Assembly (NCBI GenBank): GCA_000432015.1
Contig: HF985394.1
Coordinates: 1 to 5,647 of the forward strand
DNA: 5,647 nucleotides
DNA from: Clostridium sp. CAG:1024
GTDB lineage: Bacteria > Bacillota > Clostridia > Christensenellales > CAG-138
Direction of reading: 5' to 3'
The notes under the pieces were generated by a model. It was not told the origin of the DNA, did not search any database, and saw only the letters and a program-made list of their open reading frames with translations. Both the position numbers and the translations under genes were made by a program. This document shows, piece by piece, positions 1-5,647 of the stretch; the stretch's first letter is position 1, and each line of letters begins with the position of its first letter.

Positions 1-82
1 TGCGGGCGAAGAGACTTGAACTCATACGCCTGTCGGCACCAGAACCTAAATCTGGCGCGTCTGCCAATTCCGCCACGCCCGC
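1..82 (-). tRNA. tRNA-Leu (anticodon UAG)
   Basis: The minus strand folds into a type II tRNA. The acceptor arms GCGGGCG (76-82) and CGCCCGC (2-8) pair fully, with discriminator A at base 1. The anticodon stem CCAGA/TCTGG closes the loop TTTAGGT, so the anticodon is UAG and the tRNA reads CUN leucine codons. The D-arm is leucine-like and there is a long variable arm. In the T arm the loop TTCAAGT is closed by ATGAG/CTCTT, which leaves a U50-U64 mismatch. Any encoded CCA lies just beyond the window edge. This is the last of the five tRNAs visible in the transcription unit; more could follow outside the window. Confidence 0.96.
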
Positions 83-101
83 ACGCCCGACAGAGAATCT
101 T

Positions 102-177
102 TGGTGACCCGTCGGAGATTCGAACTCCGGACACCTTGATTAAAAGTCAAGTGCTCTACCGACTGAGCTAACGGGTC
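102..177 (-). tRNA. tRNA-Lys (anticodon UUU)
   Basis: A canonical 76-nt tRNA with encoded CCA (TGG on the plus strand at 102-104). The acceptor arms GACCCGT and ACGGGTC pair fully. The anticodon loop is CTTTTAA, giving anticodon UUU with U36 and A37. It decodes AAA/AAG and is therefore an expected substrate for t6A37, the modification made with TsaE and TsaB encoded in the upstream operon. The T arm CGGAG-TTCGAAT-CTCCG is perfect. Only 5 nt separate it from tRNA-Gln, and about 19 nt from tRNA-Leu. Confidence 0.98.
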
Positions 178-182
178 AGGAT

Positions 183-258
183 TGGCTGGGGTGGCAGGAT
201 TTGAACCTACGACTGACGGAGTCAAAGTCCGTTGCCTTAACCGCTTGGCTACACCCCA
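183..258 (-). tRNA. tRNA-Gln (anticodon UUG)
   Basis: A 76-nt tRNA with encoded CCA (TGG on the plus strand at 183-185). The acceptor arms TGGGGTG and CACCCCA are complementary; the U1-A72 first pair is typical of tRNA-Gln. The anticodon loop CTTTGAC gives UUG. The T arm GTAGG-TTCAAAT-CCTGC contains one G-U pair. It is not a Q34 substrate (U34) and not an expected t6A substrate (CAN codons). Confidence 0.98.
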
Positions 259-284
259 TCGTTTTTCCGCTTTGTAGAATAAGA

Positions 285-362
285 TGGGGTGAGTAGTGGG
301 ACTCGAACCCACGACCTCCTGGGCCACAACCAGGCACTCTAACCAACTGAGCTATACCCACC
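285..362 (-). tRNA. tRNA-His (anticodon GUG)
   Basis: A 78-nt gene that includes the extra 5' G(-1), at 362, opposite C73, which is the identity mark of tRNA-His, and an encoded CCA (285-287). The anticodon loop TTGTGGC gives GUG. The bases U33-G34-U35 form the UGU core recognised by tRNA-guanine transglycosylase, so this tRNA should be a substrate for the Tgt/QueA pair encoded nearby. The T arm GTGGG-TTCGAGT-CCCAC is perfect. A spacer of 26 nt separates it from tRNA-Gln. Confidence 0.98.
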
Positions 363-408
363 ATGGACTCTATCGGCTCAAACCAATCCGCCCGACATCA
401 CACTTGCT

Positions 409-444
409 CAGCACCCCGATCGGATTCCCCCGTTCGGGGTGCTG
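409..444. repeat. Perfect 11-bp inverted repeat in the Arg-His tRNA spacer
   Basis: The arms cagcaccccga (409-419) and tcggggtgctg (434-444) are exactly complementary around a 14-nt loop. Transcribed on the minus strand inside the tRNA precursor, this gives a stable GC-rich hairpin. No U-run follows it in the transcription direction, so it is not a standard intrinsic terminator. It may be a processing or spacer element of the polycistronic tRNA transcript; that role is inference. The rest of the 88-nt spacer shows no promoter and no tRNA remnant. Confidence 0.6.
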
Positions 445-450
445 CGCTGA

Positions 451-527
451 TGGCGCGCCCGCAGGGATTCGAACCCGGGACCTACGGCTTAGAAGGCCGT
501 TGCTCTATCCTGCTGAGCTACAGGCGC
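451..527 (-). tRNA. tRNA-Arg (anticodon UCU)
   Basis: A 77-nt tRNA with encoded CCA (451-453). The acceptor arms GCGCCTG and CGGGCGC pair with one U6-G67 wobble, and the discriminator is G. The anticodon loop CTTCTAA gives UCU, with U36 and A37, so it decodes AGA/AGG and is an expected t6A37 substrate. The T arm CCGGG-TTCGAAT-CCCTG has a C50-U64 mismatch. It is the first gene of the cluster and begins about 15 nt downstream of the predicted transcription start. Confidence 0.97.
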
Positions 528-548
528 AGGCAAGAGTTCCGAGAAATT

Positions 549-577
549 ATTATAGCCATGCTTTGGCATTCTGTCAA
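549..577 (-). promoter_or_regulatory. Consensus sigma-A promoter of the tRNA cluster
   Basis: On the minus strand TTGACA (572-577) and TATAAT (549-554) are separated by exactly 17 nt, a perfect match to the housekeeping consensus. Transcription should start near 541-543, about 15 nt before tRNA-Arg, as expected for a stable-RNA promoter. The -35 box begins only 35 nt past the stop codon of the SEC-C gene. Confidence 0.9.
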
Positions 578-612
578 TGGGAAAAGTAAAATTTCTAATC
601 CTTTTTCCCGAA

Positions 613-1116
<504 letters not shown>

Positions 1117-1126
1117 ATGCAAACTA

Positions 1127-1134
1127 TCCTCTCC
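1127..1134 (-). promoter_or_regulatory. Ribosome binding site that fixes the SEC-C gene start
   Basis: GGAGAGGA on the minus strand, ending 10 nt before the ATG at 1116. It supports that start over the longer in-frame ATG at 1161, which overlaps the rimI stop codon. Confidence 0.65.
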
Positions 1135-1154
1135 GTTCTTCAACGTTCTACAAT

Positions 1155-1643
1155 CTACCACATTTTCCCGCAGGATGCAACCGTTGCTTGGATATTTTCA
1201 TTCCACAACAGCAGCGCGGCCTCGCCCGTGTCATCATAATACCGCGGTCTCCGCCCCTGCTGCAAAAAGCCCAACCCCGCGTAAAGCTGCTGTGCGCCCG
1301 CATTCGTTTCCCGCACTTCCAGCGTCATTTTCTCCGCGCCGCGCTGTATCGCCCAGGCCATGAGCGACAACAGCATTTTTTTTGCAAAGCCGCGTCTGCG
1401 ATATGCCGGAAGCACGGCGATATTTGTCACATGCGCTTCGTCGTACAGCGTCCACATGCCGCCGTAGCCGACGATCCTGTCGTCCACAGTCAGCACGAGA
1501 TAGCAGGCCACGTCGTTGCGCAGCTCGGACAGCAGCGACAGCTTCGACCACGGCGAGCGGAAGCAGATGCACTCGATCTCATATACGGCGGAGATATCCC
1601 GTTTCTGCATTCGGCGGATCTCGATCGATTCCTGCAACTCCAT
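1155..1643 (-). CDS. rimI: Ribosomal protein S18-alanine N-acetyltransferase RimI
   Basis: A 162-residue single-domain GNAT acetyltransferase, the usual RimI length, expected to transfer acetyl from acetyl-CoA to the N-terminal alanine of ribosomal protein S18. The N-terminal [16 protein letters not shown] matches the family. The acetyl-CoA-binding motif is [19 protein letters not shown] (72-90, with R82-R83-R84-G85-F86-A87). E109 in TLEVRETN and Y121 in QQLYAGLGF keep the 12-residue spacing of the catalytic Glu/Tyr pair described for Salmonella RimI. I chose the ATG at 1643 because GGGAGG lies just upstream inside the end of tsaB and because the family N-terminus begins there; the arginine-rich extension further upstream is tsaB read in another frame. 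It starts 4 nt after the tsaB stop. In many Bacillota tsaD follows rimI; here the SEC-C gene does. Confidence 0.95.
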   Translation of the reverse strand: MELQESIEIRRMQKRDISAVYEIECICFRSPWSKLSLLSELRNDVACYLVLTVDDRIVGYGGMWTLYDEAHVTNIAVLPAYRRRGFAKKMLLSLMAWAIQRGAEKMTLEVRETNAGAQQLYAGLGFLQQGRRPRYYDDTGEAALLLWNENIQATVASCGKMW

Positions 1644-1647
1644 GCCG

Positions 1648-2270
1648 TCACGCCTCCCGTTTGTGCAGGCGCTCCGCCTGCGACGCGCGAAGGTACAGCG
1701 GCAGCGCCCGCTCCTGCGCGCGTTCCGTTCTTCTTGCGGCAAGCCGCGCAAGCGCCCCGGCGTCCGGATAGCGCGCCGATGCCGGATCGCTCTGCGCAAG
1801 CCCCGGAACGTCGCCGGCAAAGCGAACGATTCCCGGCAGACGATCCAGATATTCCGCGACCGCGACCGCTTTCGGCTCTAAAAGAACGTTTTCGCCCTCG
1901 TAGAGCGCCGCATACGCGTTTCCGTTGCGTGCATCGATCATTGTGCAGACCGGCTCGGAAACGCCGCGCAGTGCCTCTCTGAGCGTTTCCAGCGCATTGC
2001 AGCCGATCACCGGCTTCTGCATGGCATATCCGAAGGCATTGGCGATACAAACGCCGATACGCACGCCAGTAAACGAGCCGGGGCCGATATCCACGGCAAA
2101 ATAGTCCATTGCGGAAAGCGTTTCGCCCGTCTCCGCAAGCAGGCGTTCCACAAGCGGGAGCACAGTCTCCGCATGTTTTTTCGTATCGTCCGCGCTGTAC
2201 CGGGTCACTTCGCCGTCACGCCAGAGCGCGACCGTTGCGACCGGTGCCGTCGTCTCAATCGCAAGAAGCT

Positions 2271-2274
<4 letters not shown>
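1648..2274 (-). CDS. tsaB: tRNA t6A37 biosynthesis protein TsaB
   Basis: A 208-residue ASKHA-fold protein, the non-catalytic partner of TsaD in the bacterial complex that adds threonylcarbamoyl to A37 of tRNAs reading ANN codons. Visible family marks are the start MKLLAIETTAPVATVAL, the loop DIGPGSFTGVRIG (62-74), DARNGNAY (114-121), and the C-terminal PLYLRASQAERLHK (192-205). It is slightly short for the family (usually about 220-240) but complete. Its ATG overlaps the tsaE stop in an ATGA, so translation is probably coupled to tsaE; only a weak AGAGGA lies about 13 nt upstream. Its stop is 4 nt before rimI. tsaD is not in the window. Confidence 0.95.
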
Positions 2275-3865
<1,591 letters not shown>

Positions 3866-4891
3866 TTACAGGATCATCATTGCGTCGCCAAAACTGAAAA
3901 AGCGATAGCGCTCCCGCACGGCGTGTTCATACACCCGCAGCATGTCCTCCCGCGTTGCAAGCGCGGAGACCAGCATCAGTAGCGTCGATTCCGGCAGATG
4001 GAAATTCGTGATCAGCGAATCGACCGCCCGGAAACGGTACCCCGGCGTGATAAAAATGCCGGTCCAGCCGCTGCCCGCGTGAACGATGCCGTTTTCATCC
4101 GCGACGCTTTCGAGCGTGCGTGCCGACGTCGTGCCGACCGCGATGATCCGTCCGCCGTTTTCGCGCGCCCGATTGATCTGCTCCGCGGCCTGTTCGGAGA
4201 CTTCGTAATACTCCGTGTGCATCTTGTGATCCTCGATGCGCTCTGCGGAGACCGGCCGGAACGTGCCGAGTCCAACATGCAGCAGCACGTCTGCTATCGC
4301 AACGCCCTTTTGCCGCACGGCGTCCAGCAGCTCGGTCGTAAAGTGCAGTCCGGCAGTCGGTGCTGCGGCAGAACCGCGCTCATGTGCATAGACGGTTTGA
4401 TACCGTTCCTTATCGTCAAGCTGCTCCGTGATATACGGCGGCAGCGGAACCTGTCCCGCGCGATCCAGCACCTCTTCGAAAATGCCGTCATAGTGCAGAT
4501 CGATCAGGCGGCCGCCTTCCGCGTCCGTCTCTCCCTCGACAGAGATCCAAAGCTCGTCGTTTACAACATACCGATGCGTCGGTTTTGCGCGCCGTGCCGG
4601 ACGTGCAAGCGCCTTCCAGCGATCGCCCTCCACGCGTTCCAGGAGAAGAAACTCCATGTTCCCGCCCGTATCCTCTCGCTTTGCAAACAGGCGCGCCGGG
4701 ATGACGCGGGTCGTATTTCGCACAAGCACATCGCCCGGCTCCAGATGTTCCAGAATATCCGGGAACATGCCGTCGGTGATCGTTTTCGTCTTTCTGTCGT
4801 AGATCAGCAGCCGCGAGGCCGCGCGATCCTTCGTCGGGGTCTGCGCGATCAGCTCATGCGGCAGATCATAATAAAAATCGCTGGTTTGCAC
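3866..4891 (-). CDS. queA: SAM:tRNA ribosyltransferase-isomerase QueA
   Basis: A 341-residue enzyme that transfers and isomerises the ribosyl part of S-adenosylmethionine onto preQ1 in tRNA, giving epoxyqueuosine. Family blocks are SDFYYDLPHELIAQTP (4-19), RNTTRVIPARL (58-68, where many relatives have NNTRV or NDTRV), GSAAAPTAGLHFT (173-185), LLHVGLGTFRPV (203-214), HKMHTEYYE (222-230) and ITNFHLPESTLLMLVSA (294-310). It is full length. The start codon is GTG at 4891; the encoded N-terminus fits the family and no better in-frame start exists. The nearest Shine-Dalgarno-like run, AAAGGGA, is about 12 nt upstream, longer than optimal, so initiation may be modest. First gene of the operon, with its own promoter just upstream. 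Confidence 0.97.
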   Translation of the reverse strand: MQTSDFYYDLPHELIAQTPTKDRAASRLLIYDRKTKTITDGMFPDILEHLEPGDVLVRNTTRVIPARLFAKREDTGGNMEFLLLERVEGDRWKALARPARRAKPTHRYVVNDELWISVEGETDAEGGRLIDLHYDGIFEEVLDRAGQVPLPPYITEQLDDKERYQTVYAHERGSAAAPTAGLHFTTELLDAVRQKGVAIADVLLHVGLGTFRPVSAERIEDHKMHTEYYEVSEQAAEQINRARENGGRIIAVGTTSARTLESVADENGIVHAGSGWTGIFITPGYRFRAVDSLITNFHLPESTLLMLVSALATREDMLRVYEHAVRERYRFFSFGDAMMIL

Positions 4892-4915
4892 TCTGTTTCA
4901 GCGTCCCTTTCCATA

Positions 4916-4924
4916 AGTATACCA
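4916..4924 (-). promoter_or_regulatory. Possible second extended -10 element before queA
   Basis: TGGTATACT on the minus strand matches the extended -10 form TGn-TATAAT with one mismatch. It lies just downstream of the main -10, and no good -35 sits 17 nt above it. It could give a second, shorter transcript start with a leader of about 18 nt. Confidence is low because the stronger promoter alongside may account for all initiation. Confidence 0.3.
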
Positions 4925-4928
4925 GAAT

Positions 4929-4957
4929 ATTATAGGGTAGTGCGAAAAAAAGTGCAA
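4929..4957 (-). promoter_or_regulatory. Sigma-A promoter of the queA operon
   Basis: On the minus strand TTGCAC (4952-4957, four of six consensus bases) is followed after 17 nt by a perfect TATAAT (4929-4934). The spacer contains a run of seven T. The expected start near 4922 gives a leader of about 30 nt before the GTG of queA, too short for a preQ1 riboswitch. Confidence 0.8.
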
Positions 4958-4962
4958 GAGGA

Positions 4963-5001
4963 CGCGGCGTTCCTGTGATTCGACAGCGCGGCGCTGTGAT
5001 T
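4963..5001. repeat. Imperfect direct repeat in the divergent intergenic region
   Basis: cgcggcg followed by ctgtgatt occurs twice: at 4963-4969 plus 4973-4980 (separated by ttc), and at 4987-4993 directly joined to 4994-5001. The two copies are about one to two helical turns apart, lying between the queA promoter and the deacetylase gene. Such pairs can be operator half-sites, but the sequence alone does not show a function. Confidence 0.35.
4983..4997. promoter_or_regulatory. 15-nt palindrome, possible operator or plus-strand terminator
   Basis: acagcgc-g-gcgctgt is a perfect inverted repeat with 7-nt arms around one base. As RNA it forms a 6-bp stem with a 3-nt loop. On the plus strand the sequence gattttt follows, giving a short U-run that makes a weak intrinsic terminator or attenuator possible. 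As DNA it is a plausible binding site between two divergent genes. The choice between these roles is open. Confidence 0.4.
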
Positions 5002-5052
5002 TTTGGGACTTCTGTCGCATAAAGTACAACAGTATTGCGACGGGGGGAATGA

Positions 5053-5647
5053 ATGGTGCGTATTATCGTATTGAAAAAGAAAAGTCTGCTGTGGATCGTT
5101 GCGGCGCTGCTTTGTGCGATCGCCGTCATCGCCGCGGTTGCGCTTTATTCCCGCGGAGACCGGAAAAACGTCTATCCCTCTGCGGCTATGCGCACCCGCA
5201 TTGAGGAATACGAATTGAATGTACTGGCTGGAAAAAAACGTGAACTCCCGGTTTACAGTGTGGATCGAACGGATAAGAAGATCGCGCTCACGATTGATGC
5301 GGCGTGGGAGGATGATAAAACAGAGTTTATTCTTGAAACGCTCGATCAGTTTCAGGTGAAGGCGACGTTTTTCCTCTGCGGCGTATGGGTGGAAGCCTAC
5401 CCGGAGGACGTCAAGGAGATTGCGGCAAAAGGCCACGAGATCGGGAACCACAGTCTCACGCATCCGCACATGAACAAACTCTCCGCCTCGGAAATCCAAA
5501 AGGAGATCACGACCTTGGACGACACCATCGAGCAGTTGACCGGCAAACGCTGCAAGCTGTTCCGTGCGCCGTTTGGCGAGTACAACGATACAGTCATTAC
5601 GGCGGTGCGGGAAATCGGCTACGAGCCGATCCAATGGAACATCGACA
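5053..5647 (+). CDS. Membrane-anchored polysaccharide deacetylase, NodB/CE4 (PdaB-like), 3' end outside window
   Basis: The first 198 residues are present and the frame is still open at the window edge. A short basic start (LKKK, 7-10) precedes one hydrophobic segment (about 11-31), an uncleaved anchor or signal peptide that places the enzyme outside the membrane. The NodB domain begins near residue 77: ALTIDAAWEDDKT (78-90) is motif 1, HSLTH (133-137) is motif 2 with metal-binding histidines H133 and H137, and RAPFGEYN (171-178) is motif 3. In motif 1 the general-base D82 is kept, but the usual second, metal-binding Asp is Ala83; sporulation-type PdaB relatives also lack it as I recall. The likely substrate is peptidoglycan or another N-acetylated glycan. 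The ATG follows GGGGGG with 5-nt spacing, and a TGA lies directly before it. Divergent from queA. Confidence 0.9.
   Translation, partial: MVRIIVLKKKSLLWIVAALLCAIAVIAAVALYSRGDRKNVYPSAAMRTRIEEYELNVLAGKKRELPVYSVDRTDKKIALTIDAAWEDDKTEFILETLDQFQVKATFFLCGVWVEAYPEDVKEIAAKGHEIGNHSLTHPHMNKLSASEIQKEITTLDDTIEQLTGKRCKLFRAPFGEYNDTVITAVREIGYEPIQWNID

Noticed and set aside
1..82. Attachment site or integrated element at the tRNA-Leu 3' end
   Set aside because: The window ends at the discriminator base, so no flanking sequence is available and no integrase or repeat is visible.
363..450. Degenerate tRNA or second promoter in the Arg-His spacer
   Set aside because: No TTCGA-like T loop, no acceptor pairing, and no -35/-10 pair with proper spacing.
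579..609. Intrinsic terminator after the SEC-C gene (gggaaaa / ttttccc)
   Set aside because: The 7-bp stem is AT-rich with a 17-nt loop and no downstream U-run, and it overlaps the region just before the tRNA promoter.
1644..1820. N-terminal extension of RimI by 59 residues
   Set aside because: The extension is arginine-rich, lies wholly inside tsaB, and the ATG at 1643 has a good GGGAGG site and fits the family start.
4892..4922. preQ1 riboswitch in the queA leader
   Set aside because: The predicted leader is only about 30 nt and shows no preQ1-I type hairpin with an A-rich tail.
5003..5030. Promoter for the deacetylase (TTGGGA-16-TACAAC, or a sigma-K-like CATAnnnTA at 5018-5026)
   Set aside because: Both are weak matches with poor partner elements; I cannot choose a start from sequence alone.

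Overview
The window looks like a chromosomal core-genome region of a moderately GC-rich Bacillota bacterium, most likely Clostridia-like. Three things point that way: the order queA-tgt-tsaE-tsaB-rimI, an SEC-C protein of a type common in that group, and a PdaB-like membrane-anchored polysaccharide deacetylase. I cannot name a genus. I see no insertion sequence, prophage, CRISPR array or defence system.

Region 1 (1-527, minus strand) is a cluster of five tRNA genes, in transcription order Arg(UCU), His(GUG), Gln(UUG), Lys(UUU), Leu(UAG). The last four genes are closely packed. The Arg-His spacer is 88 nt and holds a perfect 11-bp inverted repeat. A fully consensus sigma-A promoter (TTGACA, 17 nt, TATAAT) at 549-577 drives the cluster.

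Region 2 (613-4891, minus strand) is a compact six-gene operon in the order queA, tgt, tsaE, tsaB, rimI, SEC-C protein. QueA and Tgt act in queuosine modification of G34. TsaE and TsaB act in t6A37 formation. RimI acetylates ribosomal protein S18. The last gene encodes an uncharacterised protein with a C-terminal SEC-C zinc motif. Junctions are tight: tgt/tsaE and tsaE/tsaB overlap by 4 nt (ATGA) and tsaB/rimI are 4 nt apart. A good promoter (TTGCAC, 17 nt, TATAAT) lies about 30 nt upstream of the GTG start of queA. No convincing terminator separates the operon from the tRNA cluster, so read-through is possible.

Region 3 (about 4958-5052) is the intergenic region between divergent genes. It holds a 15-nt palindrome and an imperfect direct repeat.

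Region 4 (5053-5647, plus strand) is the 5' part of a gene for a membrane-anchored NodB/CE4 polysaccharide deacetylase, cut by the window edge.

The theme is translation fidelity. The operon makes enzymes that modify tRNA anticodon loops. Three neighbouring tRNAs carry the matching target bases: His for Q34, Arg and Lys for t6A37. The content is mostly known biology. The less described items are the SEC-C protein, the spacer inverted repeat and the palindrome in the divergent intergenic region.
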